Source: Bacteroidales bacterium
GTDB lineage: Bacteria; Bacteroidota; Bacteroidia; Bacteroidales; UBA4417
Length of the DNA: 64,000 nt
Assembly (NCBI GenBank): GCA_016707705.1
Contig: JADJHD010000014.1
Location: forward strand, 62,001-126,000
Direction of reading: 5' to 3'
Part shown: piece by piece, positions 45,334 to 53,632 of the stretch
Position numbering within the stretch: position 1 is the first letter of the stretch
Layout of the letters: each line of letters begins with the position of its first letter
The notes under the pieces: model-generated
Told to the model about the DNA's origin: nothing
Seen by the model: only the letters and a program-made list of their open reading frames with translations
Databases searched by the model: none
Translations under genes and position numbers: made by a program

Positions 45334-46506
45334 TCAGTGCGATTTCAGAAAGGATACAGTGCAGTTTGACTTAGGATTTTCGAAACTGAATTTTAGACTG
45401 ATTATCCCATCTGGCAATTTAGTGATGTCTGCAATAGGTTCATTTGCAGTCGAATAATCCAGTTCTTCAAGAAGTTGTCCCATTGAATTGTAAAAGCGTA
45501 ATTGGTAGTTGCCTGCATTTTCAGGGCAGTTCCATCGGATAAAATCTCTTGCTGGATTGGGGGAAATACGGATTTTATTCTGAGCGCTGCTCAAATCGAG
45601 GGAAGTATTTAAAGGAGATGCCTGAGAGAACCACAAACTGGCTCCTGTTGCAGCTCTTGCTATCTCAGTGACATAATCAGGTGACATATGGATGAGCAGG
45701 TCATTTGGACTATGCACATAGGGTGATTCATTGGTTTCGTAATATCCTGTTATAACTTCGCCGGCTTCCTGGAAAGGAACATAATCAGAACCATAGGCAT
45801 AGTTTATTTGAGTAAGAAGACTGGAATACTGGTGGGTAAGCGTTACCAACGTATCAGTAAATGCATAGGAGGCAGCGTTATTGCTGGATGGATTGGATTC
45901 ATCCCTTTCGCAGGTTATGGTATTGTTGATGGTACCTGAGACACCGCCTACCTCATCGATGTTGAAAACCAGGACAATATTCTGATTGGTGGGAATAACA
46001 GTATTGTCGACGTAATGCTGACTTCCAATCAAGCCTTCTTCTTCTGCGGAAAAATTAATGAACTTAATGCTATAGGCAGTCTGGACATTACTCAGCAGTC
46101 GGGCAATTTCAAGAATAACTGCAACACCACTTCCATTATCATTAACTCCGGGACCTTGGTATGTGTCGTAGTGCCCATCAATGATAATATATTTGGGTGG
46201 GAAGACTGTGCCGTATTTGGTGATAATGAGATTGTAGAGTTGATGTCCGCCATAGTCAAATGTGTCCCTGACTATATTGGTATAGCCAAATGAAGCATAT
46301 TTTGAAATCAGCCAGTTGGCGGTATTGTCGAGGGCTGCAGTGCCGGGCTCCTTTTTACCGAGGCTTTCAAGTTTTTGAAGATTGGCCAGAACAGTGTCCG
46401 AAGAAACCCTTGATACAATTTGCTGGTAAAATGTGCTTGGTGTTTGGGCATCCAGTGAAGCCCAAAAACTAAGGAAACAGAAAAGGGAAACTATTTTCTT
46501 GCTCAT
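45334..46506 (-). CDS. Secreted M28 zinc aminopeptidase with T9SS sorting domain
   Basis: This is an M28-family metallopeptidase of 390 residues. A signal peptide (1-20) is followed by the peptidase domain with zinc ligands in DGHYDTYQGPGVNDNGSG (H112, D123), the general base and ligand in SAEEEGLIG (E155, E156), FNIDEVGG and a late histidine in SPYVHSPNDLLIHMS. Residues from about 312 (IRISPNPARDFIRW) form a type A T9SS C-terminal sorting domain, so the protein is expected on the cell surface or outside. Cotranscription with the chitinase suggests a shared polymer-scavenging role (inference). Confidence 0.9.
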   Translation of the reverse strand: MSKKIVSLFCFLSFWASLDAQTPSTFYQQIVSRVSSDTVLANLQKLESLGKKEPGTAALDNTANWLISKYASFGYTNIVRDTFDYGGHQLYNLIITKYGTVFPPKYIIIDGHYDTYQGPGVNDNGSGVAVILEIARLLSNVQTAYSIKFINFSAEEEGLIGSQHYVDNTVIPTNQNIVLVFNIDEVGGVSGTINNTITCERDESNPSSNNAASYAFTDTLVTLTHQYSSLLTQINYAYGSDYVPFQEAGEVITGYYETNESPYVHSPNDLLIHMSPDYVTEIARAATGASLWFSQASPLNTSLDLSSAQNKIRISPNPARDFIRWNCPENAGNYQLRFYNSMGQLLEELDYSTANEPIADITKLPDGIISLKFSFENPKSNCTVSFLKSH

Positions 46507-46541
46507 TCAGAGTGGAAGAAAGGGGTGAAATTCAATTGTTG

Positions 46542-46549
46542 CAAATGTA
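46542..46549 (-). promoter_or_regulatory. Possible -7 element of the M28-GH18 operon
   Basis: On the minus strand TACATTTG matches TAnnTTTG and ends about 35 bases before the peptidase start codon. An ATTG lies 21 bases further upstream in the -33 position, a weak match. Confidence 0.45.
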
Positions 46550-46614
46550 ATCAACCCATGGATGCATGGGCAATCCCGAAATTAAAAACCATGAAGTTTT
46601 TAATGAAACTATTG

Positions 46615-47109
46615 CTAATCATAAAGGGGCAGGAACTCGTAGGTGTTTCCTGTTTGATCCATGTATTTGATGAAATCAGGGAAGTTGATAATAAGTGATG
46701 CTGTGTTAATGAGCGGGTGAAAGCTGATGGTTTTGCTCTTCAGCAGATTTTCATCGAAGAAAACATGAACATGATGCTCCTTGTCGTGAATAAGTCCGAA
46801 GGGAGTGACGGAGCCGGGCTTAAGTCCAAGATATTTTTCCATACGTTCGGGGGAAGCAAAGCTGAGTTTGCCTTGTTTTAACCTTTTTTCAAGATCATGG
46901 ATATCGATGGCGCGGGTATGCTCAAGAATAACCAGATAGTGCCGGTTGCCCTTATGGTTTCGAAAGAAAATGTTCTTGCAATGTGTGGCATCCAGATCCT
47001 TCCAGTACTTCATGGCTTCTTCAATGGTAGGGGCTGGTGGGTGCTCATGGTATTCAAAGGAAATACCTAGTTTTTCAAATGTTTCGTAAAGTAAGGGGTC
47101 GCCCTTCAT
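46615..47109 (-). CDS. YbaK/ProX-like aminoacyl-tRNA deacylase (prolyl-tRNA editing)
   Basis: This 164-residue protein has the YbaK/PrdX fold. Diagnostic parts are the N-terminal EYHEHPPAPTIEEA, CKNIFFRNHKGNRHYLVIL (with the conserved lysine), LSFASPERMEKYLGLKPGSVTPFGL and HVHVFFDENLL. PrdX-type proteins hydrolyse Ala-tRNA-Pro and protect proline codons from misreading. It starts six bases after tcdA and is probably cotranscribed, giving a small tRNA-maintenance operon. Confidence 0.9.
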   Translation of the reverse strand: MKGDPLLYETFEKLGISFEYHEHPPAPTIEEAMKYWKDLDATHCKNIFFRNHKGNRHYLVILEHTRAIDIHDLEKRLKQGKLSFASPERMEKYLGLKPGSVTPFGLIHDKEHHVHVFFDENLLKSKTISFHPLINTASLIINFPDFIKYMDQTGNTYEFLPLYD

Positions 47110-47115
47110 GCAGGA

Positions 47116-47874
47116 TTATTCAGTTATTTGAGTTTTGATTTCTGAGTCGTCAGAGGTTGACAAGAGATCTCGGATAACAGATGATGCGCAAAAGCAGCCA
47201 AAGATGGCAGGCATATAGGAAATGGTTCCTACTGTGGATTTCTTATTCAACTCACCTTCTGATAACTGGACAGCTTCACGAGCTACAACCTCGGTTGAGA
47301 AGACCACCTTGACGCCTTTCCAGATGCCGAGTTTATGCAATCTTTTCCGCATGTAGTAGGCAAGCTTGCAGTTGTAGGAATCATCGAGGTCTGCAACCTG
47401 AACAAGTGAGGGATCCAGTTTGCCACCTGCACCCATGGAGCTCACAACAGGAAGACCCAAGCGGTGGGCATGAAAAAGGAAATATACCTTTGGCGATAAG
47501 GTGTCGATGGCATCAACCACATAATCATATCCCATTTCAAGAATCTCAACCAGTCGCTCATCCTTGATATATTCATTGTAAACTATCAATTCCAGGTCAG
47601 GGTTGATGTCGAGGAGGCGGTTCTGCATGATTTCTGCCTTTTCCTTGCCTTCGGTGCTTTTGAGTGCAGGTAGTTGTCTATTCCTGTTTGAAGGATGAAC
47701 AGTGTCACCATCCACTATGCTGAGTTTCCCGATTCCTGCGCGGCAAAGCTGTTCTGCTACCATTGCACCAACGCCACCCAGGCCTGCTACCAGCACATGC
47801 TTTGTTTTTAGCAATGCTAATTTTTCAGTTCCTAACAGAAGTTCTGTTCTTGTCTGCCAGACGGGTGTTTTCAT
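47116..47874 (-). CDS. tcdA: tRNA threonylcarbamoyladenosine dehydratase
   Basis: TcdA (CsdL) is an E1-like enzyme that activates t6A37 with ATP and cyclises it to ct6A. The 252-residue ThiF-fold protein shows the nucleotide-binding loop GLGGVGAMVAEQLCRAG (31-47), the acidic IVDGDTVHPSNRNRQLPA with the conserved R-N-R-Q, and VVDAIDTLSPKVYFL. MGAGGKLDPSLVQVADL is typical of TcdA rather than MoeB or ThiF. The t6A substrate comes from TsaD, also encoded in the window. It directly abuts the first repeat island on its 5-prime side. Confidence 0.93.
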   Translation of the reverse strand: MKTPVWQTRTELLLGTEKLALLKTKHVLVAGLGGVGAMVAEQLCRAGIGKLSIVDGDTVHPSNRNRQLPALKSTEGKEKAEIMQNRLLDINPDLELIVYNEYIKDERLVEILEMGYDYVVDAIDTLSPKVYFLFHAHRLGLPVVSSMGAGGKLDPSLVQVADLDDSYNCKLAYYMRKRLHKLGIWKGVKVVFSTEVVAREAVQLSEGELNKKSTVGTISYMPAIFGCFCASSVIRDLLSTSDDSEIKTQITE

Positions 47875-47918
47875 TTACCAGGTAGCTAAATTGTTGCTTA
47901 TGGGAGGAGTTGTTAGTT

Positions 47919-48002
47919 GTTCGAAGTTCAAAGTTTGAGGTTCAAGGTTCGGGGTTCGAAGTTCGGGGTTCAAAGTTCGGGGTTCAAAGTTCAAGGTTCT
48001 TA
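47919..48002 (+). repeat. Heptad array GTTCRRR, island A
   Basis: Twelve consecutive 7-base units read GTTCGAA, GTTCAAA, GTTTGAG, GTTCAAG, GTTCGGG and variants in perfect 7-base phase. The GTT start is constant and the last three bases are almost always purines. The array lies between tcdA and tatD. Confidence 0.92.
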
Positions 48003-48022
48003 GTTGTATGTTCCATTTTCAC

Positions 48023-48139
48023 ATCTCCATCCGCCAGCAGGCGGACTCCGCTTCGCTTCGCATCTCCATCCGCCAGCAGGCGGACTCCGCTTCGCTTCGC
48101 ATCTCCATCCGCCAGCAGGCGGACTCCGCTTCGCTGCGC
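48023..48139 (+). repeat. Three tandem 39-bp palindromic units, island A
   Basis: Three head-to-tail copies of a 39-base unit start at 48023, 48062 and 48101. Copies 1 and 2 are identical and copy 3 differs by one base near its end (gcttcgctgcgc in place of gcttcgcttcgc). Each contains the hairpin core CCGCCAGCAGGCGG followed by ACTCCGCTTCGCT. A further related core, CCGCCAGCCGGCGG, stands alone at 48177-48190 next to the end of tatD. Confidence 0.92.
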
Positions 48140-48176
48140 ATCCTTTTGTCTTTTTCCTTTTATCTTTTATCTTTTT

Positions 48177-48190
48177 CCGCCAGCCGGCGG
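48177..48190. repeat. Isolated GC palindrome core, island A
   Basis: CCGCCAGCCGGCGG is a degenerate single copy of the palindrome core, placed seven bases from the 3-prime end of tatD. It may also act as an mRNA end structure for tatD. Confidence 0.7.
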
Positions 48191-48196
48191 ATTATC

Positions 48197-48874
48197 TTAT
48201 TCAAAACACTTCTTATAATTCCGGTACACCTTCTCCTTAAGTTCATTCAAGGGGATTTCTGTCAAAGCAGATGCTTCATTGTATATTTCTTCTATTGAGT
48301 ATTCAGATTCATCCGTTTCAAAAAATATTTGATCCAACGGGAGGGAGCCAATGGATTTTCTGATTCTTGAGTTTTTTGCAAAAATATCACTCCCTATTGA
48401 AAAATAAGCAGCTTTTTGAAGGAGTTGGGCAGCAACTTCTGCATTTTGATTGAATCCGTGAAAGATCCATGGGGATTTGGGCTTGATTTTGCCCAATAAT
48501 TCATTCAGAATATGGTAAGCCCTGACACAATGGATTATCAGTGGCTTGCTGACTTTTTCTGCTATCTTAACCTGCTCCAGAAAGGCATATTCCTGCAATT
48601 CTACTGATGTTTCAATAGCCAGGTCAATACCACATTCTCCAATAGCCAGAACATTGGTTTTTACTGCTAAAGAGCGCAGCAGTTCAAGTGAGTTTTCAAG
48701 GTTTTCCTGATTCAGGAACCAGGGATGAATACCCACTGAATAATACTGCTGATCTGTAAGTAAAATTTCCTGTCCGGGATTTAAAATGAGGTTCTGAATG
48801 CTGAAGTGACCATCAACCAAATGGGAGTTGTGAGTGTGTATATCGATGAAGCTTGAAGGGAGCAGAGCAGACAT
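48197..48874 (-). CDS. tatD: TatD-family metal-dependent hydrolase
   Basis: TatD proteins are metal-dependent DNases of the amidohydrolase fold. Seen here are FIDIHTHNSH (HxH metal motif), the region IGECGIDLA (metal-binding glutamate), PLIIHCVRAYHILNELL and FFETDESEY (catalytic aspartate). I use the ATG at 48874, which gives 225 residues; a TTG at 48913 would add 13 residues without family similarity. The protein is shorter than the usual 255-265 residues, with compact loops. It stands downstream of no close gene and next to repeat island A. Confidence 0.82.
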   Translation of the reverse strand: MSALLPSSFIDIHTHNSHLVDGHFSIQNLILNPGQEILLTDQQYYSVGIHPWFLNQENLENSLELLRSLAVKTNVLAIGECGIDLAIETSVELQEYAFLEQVKIAEKVSKPLIIHCVRAYHILNELLGKIKPKSPWIFHGFNQNAEVAAQLLQKAAYFSIGSDIFAKNSRIRKSIGSLPLDQIFFETDESEYSIEEIYNEASALTEIPLNELKEKVYRNYKKCFE

Positions 48875-48913
48875 TGTCCGGTAGAATTTGGCGTTGACAG
48901 TATTTACGGACAA

Positions 48914-49077
48914 ATATAAGACTCAGGCATCAGTGTCAGATGACCATGCTGACAAAATCTTGAGCTATATCTTCTGGTGGCATTAGCCAGATGTATGGTA
49001 GAATACTTGTAAAATGCTGACTTCAGATAGAGTTAATCATCTGAGGTTAGTTGATCCCAACAAATTAGATTAGCGAT
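48914..49077. other. Intergenic, tatD to T9SS cargo gene
   Basis: A 164-base spacer in which I see no gene, hairpin with T-tract or clear promoter. Confidence 0.3.
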
Positions 49078-49941
49078 TTACTTATCGAGAAGTACAAATT
49101 TAACGGTCGAATTGCTGGATTTTCTTTTAACCTGAACTATATAACAACCTGGTCTCCATTGCGAGCAGTCAATTGTAGCCTTTGATTCCTGCAGATTTTT
49201 ACCAGAATACAATAACCTTGCTGAAATGTCATAAACCCGAATGTTAAGAATTGGCTCTTCACAAATCAGAGTCAACTGGTGGTCCAGAAGTTGAAGTTTG
49301 ATTCCTTTGGATACATTCAAAGTATCTGGGAACGAATCCGGAATTTGAATACTGCTGATAGTATCACCTGCCAGTAATCCATATTTTGGAGTCATATTAT
49401 ATGCGTAGCCAGAGATTTTGGCATAAGCAGAGCTAACCCCACCTACATCCATTAATTGAGCACCCGTCTGCAACAGTAGCCAGCCATAATAATAGGACTC
49501 ATTTTTATGGATTCTGAAACCGACATAGTGATCGGATGGAAAGCGGTTGCATTGTATGTTGAATACCGGATTGATTACCATTCCTGAACCATTGTCCATC
49601 CAGGTTAACTGACTTCCGATAGTGTCGCTCAGAGTAAATGGAGCAAGTTTACAATAAGGGCCAATATCTGTAGCTACTTGACTGCTTGAATCCAGAGACC
49701 GAAAGCTAAACTGGAAGGATTCATCAAAATGTGGAGACACAAAGGAATAGGAATAAGAAAGAGAAAGTTTTAAATCGAAGGTGGAATCCTGATTTACATC
49801 AATACTGTCTAAAGTGGAAGCAAATGAGCCATTCTCGAGCACAACCATATTCAATTCAGGCTCCAGATTTGTATAGACTATCTGTGAGAATGTAAGTACA
49901 GAACTAGCCAGCAGTGAAAGTAATAGTAACAGATTCTTCAT
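49078..49941 (-). CDS. Exported protein with T9SS type A sorting domain
   Basis: This 287-residue protein has a signal peptide (cleavage after about residue 19, TFS-Q). The central part (about 25-195) is beta-rich with no motif I can assign. The last 80 residues (from NVSKGIKLQLLDHQLTLI through LNIRVYDISARLLYSG to CYIVQVKRKSSNSTVKFVLL) form a T9SS type A sorting domain. The product is therefore probably attached to the cell surface or released. The function of the cargo part is unknown. Confidence 0.75.
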   Translation of the reverse strand: MKNLLLLLSLLASSVLTFSQIVYTNLEPELNMVVLENGSFASTLDSIDVNQDSTFDLKLSLSYSYSFVSPHFDESFQFSFRSLDSSSQVATDIGPYCKLAPFTLSDTIGSQLTWMDNGSGMVINPVFNIQCNRFPSDHYVGFRIHKNESYYYGWLLLQTGAQLMDVGGVSSAYAKISGYAYNMTPKYGLLAGDTISSIQIPDSFPDTLNVSKGIKLQLLDHQLTLICEEPILNIRVYDISARLLYSGKNLQESKATIDCSQWRPGCYIVQVKRKSSNSTVKFVLLDK

Positions 49942-50126
49942 AACCGATAGTATTAATTGGAACTGACAGTGAATAATAGCAAACGGAGAATCAGCGTAAG
50001 CAATTTGTGTATTATTTTACTAAGACACTTCAAAAATGAATGTCCCTTACAGAAGAAAATAATATTCATCGAATTCCACAGATTCAACTGAGTAAATTCA
50101 ACTTCAGGTAATTACCGAATAGAGAA

Positions 50127-50861
50127 TTATTTCTTGAGGGATGCTTTTGAAAAGATATATTCAGGAATATTTTCATCAAACCTGATTTCTTCAATGATGA
50201 ATTCAGTGCCTTCACCTTCCTTTAGCATGTCCTTGAAAACTATCTTCATGGGGAACCAGCGACCCTGTATATTTCTGATATCCGACAATGTAGTTTTCTT
50301 CAGCAGCTTGCCTCCTGAGGCATACAGCTCTTCCTTCAGAGGAATGTAATGCTGCTTGTCTACCCATATTTTTCTAAGCTGGTAAGCCATTGATGGATCA
50401 AAAGCGTCCAGCCGGAGAACCCAGCATGGCCTGCCATCTATGGTTTCCTCAGCTATAACCTTGGCATTGTAATGGTTCAGCAGTTTCGGGTCTTCCATCA
50501 TGTCCTCATAGCTCATATCTGATCCCATTACCGACTGCCGGAGCATATGTCCGGAGATGCTAATGGTACGATCAGTGGAAGGCGAATAAATCCAAAGTTG
50601 TTCCTCCAGCTTTAGCATTTTGTTGCCTTTTTCCCTTGCCGGGCTCAGATATTCGGTAAAAGCTTTCTTATCCCCCTGACTCCAGGTTTTGGATTCGATA
50701 GTCCGGCTGCTCCTCCGGCCATGGATGATCATTTTTGAGGTAAACACCCTTGAGGTTGAACTCATATTCCGGTCGATTTTTGCCAATAAATCCTTGCCAT
50801 CTGGATACTGCGAAAATGCCAGAAAGGGGGTAAGTATGAGTAAAATGATAAGTGCTTTCAT
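50127..50861 (-). CDS. LolA-like outer-membrane lipoprotein-sorting protein
   Basis: This 244-residue periplasmic protein has a signal peptide (about 1-17) and the LolA_like half-barrel fold. Characteristic blocks are DLLAKIDRNM, KMIIHGRRSSRTIESKTW, LWIYSPSTDRTISISG, MGSDMSYEDMM and RKIWVDKQHYIPLKEELY. Proteins of this class usually travel with an ABC exporter of the LolCDE/MacB type and probably shuttle a lipid or lipoprotein across the periplasm. It is the last gene of the TetR-led operon, 54 bases after the second permease. Confidence 0.88.
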   Translation of the reverse strand: MKALIILLILTPFLAFSQYPDGKDLLAKIDRNMSSTSRVFTSKMIIHGRRSSRTIESKTWSQGDKKAFTEYLSPAREKGNKMLKLEEQLWIYSPSTDRTISISGHMLRQSVMGSDMSYEDMMEDPKLLNHYNAKVIAEETIDGRPCWVLRLDAFDPSMAYQLRKIWVDKQHYIPLKEELYASGGKLLKKTTLSDIRNIQGRWFPMKIVFKDMLKEGEGTEFIIEEIRFDENIPEYIFSKASLKK

Positions 50862-50915
50862 CTTTAAATATTTAAGCTGTTTGCTATTGCATGTTTATTA
50901 TTGGTTTCGATAGTT

Positions 50916-52190
50916 TTATGCTTCCAGTTCCTTGAATAGTTGAGAAGTTTTTCTCTTGTAAATCCCAATTCCAGAGAGCATTGTTCCGAGAACAGTTGAA
51001 ACCAGTCCCGGAATAAATCCTATATAGAATGCTGCAGGGGTAATTCTCGCATGAAAAGTTGAAGGGAACATCATTGTTGCATTTTTCATGATCCCGCCAA
51101 GATTGATTCCATAGGTTTCTACATACCAGGAAGCTGCCAGCCCCAGGATCGTTCCGGCAATTGTTCCTATGATACCTACCATCACCGATTCATAGAATTG
51201 TGAACGATAGATCTGCCCTTTGGATTCTCCCATAGCGAGCCTTAGTCCAAATTCCCCGTACCTGCGCAATCCACCAAGTAAGCCTGCATTCCAAAGGACC
51301 ACCGACATCGCTAGTATGAACACTGCAATCATGATTCCGCTGAACTTTCCGGAATACGCCAGCAATTGTGCCATCTGATTGTCTTCGCTAAGCCTGCTCA
51401 TCACAGGAGAGAATTCATCATCCTCTTTGGAATACAGCTCATTGAAACAATCTTCTATGCCTGATGCGAGTTCATCGTCATAGTATCCGGTTTTCTGGTA
51501 ACCAACAATTTCACTGCAGGCATCCTCCATGTCGAGTGCGGCTTGCGCATCTATCAGGTCTGTCAGGATTGTCCCTCTGTCAAGGGAACTGGTCCCGAAT
51601 TCAACTGTTCCTGCAATTGTGAAGTTGTACATAGCCATTGCCCCATTCATGGTTGATCCGATAAGCGTGACCTTGTCGCCAACCCTGACCTTTAGTTTAT
51701 TTGCAAACTCGTTGCTGATCAAGATTTCTCCCGCTTTTCTCGGGAGATGGCCAGACTTTACAGAGGTTTCGAGGTTCAATCTCTTGATCTCTTCCCTGTT
51801 ACCGGAAATGAGATCTATCCCAATTCCAAATACAGGCCCTTGCGCTCTTGTTTCCCCATTGCTTCCTGATACATCTATCAGCCCTCCAAACCTGATTCTC
51901 TGGTACCATCCGGCCTCCTGGAATCTGCTGTTTAGACTGTCAGTAAGTTCATTGGAACCAGTGATAGCAAGGTCATTGGGAAGCTGGTCCTTGTCGAGTG
52001 AATATGCCCGGGTCATTATTTTCATGTGCCCAGTGATAAAACGGGCATTCAGTTCGATTCCATCCTGCATGACTCCTGTAAGCCAGGAATGAAGGAATAC
52101 TGTCAGGAATACTCCTGAAGCAACAATTATTACAGGTAGCAAACTGCGTTGCCGGTCTCTGAGCAAGCCTTTGAATAGAAATCTTATCAT
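50916..52190 (-). CDS. ABC transporter permease, FtsX/LolE family (second)
   Basis: This 424-residue permease has an N-terminal helix (about 15-38), a periplasmic MacB-like core domain (about 40-270) and three C-terminal membrane helices (about 280-300, 335-358 and 390-412) in the FtsX arrangement. ARITPAAFYIGFIPGLVSTVLGTML lies in the last helix region. The start overlaps the stop of the first permease in an ATGA junction. Together with the first permease and the ATPase it forms a heterodimeric exporter of the LolCDE type. Confidence 0.9.
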   Translation of the reverse strand: MIRFLFKGLLRDRQRSLLPVIIVASGVFLTVFLHSWLTGVMQDGIELNARFITGHMKIMTRAYSLDKDQLPNDLAITGSNELTDSLNSRFQEAGWYQRIRFGGLIDVSGSNGETRAQGPVFGIGIDLISGNREEIKRLNLETSVKSGHLPRKAGEILISNEFANKLKVRVGDKVTLIGSTMNGAMAMYNFTIAGTVEFGTSSLDRGTILTDLIDAQAALDMEDACSEIVGYQKTGYYDDELASGIEDCFNELYSKEDDEFSPVMSRLSEDNQMAQLLAYSGKFSGIMIAVFILAMSVVLWNAGLLGGLRRYGEFGLRLAMGESKGQIYRSQFYESVMVGIIGTIAGTILGLAASWYVETYGINLGGIMKNATMMFPSTFHARITPAAFYIGFIPGLVSTVLGTMLSGIGIYKRKTSQLFKELEA

Positions 52191-53359
52191 TTTATCTTCC
52201 CTCTTATAGCTTCAGTTGGATTCATGCCTGCAATCTTTCTTGAAGGCAGGTAACTTACGATGGCAGTTGTAATAAATACGATAATGCAGGTGCTTGCTAC
52301 AAGTCCCAGACTGTAGGAAGGGTAAAGTACATCAGCAATCGTAATGCCATAGGTATTCTTATCTCCGGGCATGGTGATACCTTTCACTGCCTGCAAGTAA
52401 AGCAGAGGTGTTCCCCATAACAGAGCGACTATCATTGCGAAAATGGAATGCATGGCCCCTTCGATGGTGAACAGTCTGATTACTTGTCCTTTTGTCATGC
52501 CAAGAGCGATGCAGGTGCCAATTTCCTTTTGCCGCCTGAAGATTGAAAGGACCTGAGTATCGAATATGGCGAGCATTGCCAGCATCATCAGAATGAGCCA
52601 AAGTATGGAGCCGCTGATTGATTTAGCCTGAATCATTTTATCAACATCGGACAGGAGGATACTCAGGTTTTGAAATTTCCAACCCTTGGCTTCCGGATGA
52701 TTTTCTGATATCTGTCTTGTAACCAAAATAGTGGATTCATCAGGCATATCCAGCATTTGCCGAAGGGTTTCAATCGGAAGCCAGAGTTGTGCTGCATCAA
52801 CGGTTGGAACATTGGTTTTGAAGATGCCTGCTACTACAGCATCGGCTGCATCAAAGGCTCCGTTTGAAGTCCTCCATCGCATTGAAAAGACATCACCCTT
52901 TTTAAGTCTGTTGGTTTTAGCCATATATTCTCCAATCAGCACCTGGATTTCAGATCCTGCAGTTTTTAACTTTGTGGAGGGTATATCAAGTATCTGCTGA
53001 TCCGGATCTATCCCTTTTAGCAGAACGGATTGCATCCTGCCTTCAGGATAGATGCTGCCCTGGGAAATCAGAATTGAAGTTGCTTCCTTCTTAGTTTCAA
53101 GCTCTTTAAGGGTTTGAGGTAGGATGCCATGGCTCTCCTCAAGTGTAAACAAATCATTCGGGTCGTATTTATCGTTCCAGTACTGTCCGCCACCGCATTC
53201 CCATGCGATCATGTCGGATTTAGCCTGATGATCCCATCCGTCAAGCATTCCCTTATGCCAGATAATAATGACAAAGGCCAGTGAAAGGACAAATACATTG
53301 AGCCAGGTTCTGAGTCCCGCTCCAATGAGGTTTTTATAGGCCAGTTTTATTGAAAGCAT
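52187..53359 (-). CDS. ABC transporter permease, FtsX/LolE family (first)
   Basis: The genuine start is the ATG at 53359 (MLSIKLAYKNLIGAGLRTWLNVF), which gives 390 residues. The open frame continues 52 codons upstream to 53515, but that part is translated repeat DNA and has no counterpart in permeases. The protein has an N-terminal helix, a periplasmic core (about 50-255) and three C-terminal helices with RRQKEIGTCIALGMTKGQV between them, typical of FtsX permeases. The C-terminal PSRKIAGMNPTEAIRGK is a common ending in this family. It overlaps the next permease gene by four bases. Confidence 0.9.
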   Translation of the reverse strand: MLSIKLAYKNLIGAGLRTWLNVFVLSLAFVIIIWHKGMLDGWDHQAKSDMIAWECGGGQYWNDKYDPNDLFTLEESHGILPQTLKELETKKEATSILISQGSIYPEGRMQSVLLKGIDPDQQILDIPSTKLKTAGSEIQVLIGEYMAKTNRLKKGDVFSMRWRTSNGAFDAADAVVAGIFKTNVPTVDAAQLWLPIETLRQMLDMPDESTILVTRQISENHPEAKGWKFQNLSILLSDVDKMIQAKSISGSILWLILMMLAMLAIFDTQVLSIFRRQKEIGTCIALGMTKGQVIRLFTIEGAMHSIFAMIVALLWGTPLLYLQAVKGITMPGDKNTYGITIADVLYPSYSLGLVASTCIIVFITTAIVSYLPSRKIAGMNPTEAIRGKIK

Positions 53360-53632
53360 CTTGATTGCGGATTTCTGATTTCGGATTTGTTGATGATTTT
53401 GGATTTGTACTACTTTCTGGTGACAGGGTGACAGGGGGACAAGGGGACGGGGAGATGCGAGGATGTGGAGCGAAGCGGAGTCCGCCAGCTGGCGGAAGGG
53501 GATGTGGAGATGCAAGACTTGAAAATTGAGTACTTATCGACTTTTTAACTTTTAAACCTTTCAACTTTACACCCTGAACTTTGAACTCCGAACCTCGAAT
53601 CCCGAACTTTTGCCTTGGGCAGCCGTCTGCCA
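53360..53632. repeat. Repeat island B, inside the ABC operon
   Basis: The whole 273-base gap between the ATPase stop and the permease start is repeat DNA. In order it contains a period-7 array of GATTTCG-type units (53363-53390), a period-8 array of TGACAGGG/GGACAAGG-type units (53421-53468), one palindromic unit with core CCGCCAGCTGGCGG (53482-53495) in the orientation opposite to island A, and a period-7 GAACYYY array (53559-53607, seven units). Operon genes before and after are on the minus strand. Confidence 0.88.

Noticed and set aside
47919..48002. tRNA T-loop-like GTTCGAA sequences
   Set aside because: The match is only to the 7-base repeat; no cloverleaf can be formed around it.
47919..48139. 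CRISPR array
   Set aside because: The 39-bp copies are directly adjacent with no unique spacers, and no cas gene is in the window.
47910..48298. Several overlapping open frames across island A, up to 102 codons
   Set aside because: They translate the heptad and 39-bp repeats into low-complexity peptides in three frames. There is no ribosome-binding context or family similarity, so they are artefacts.
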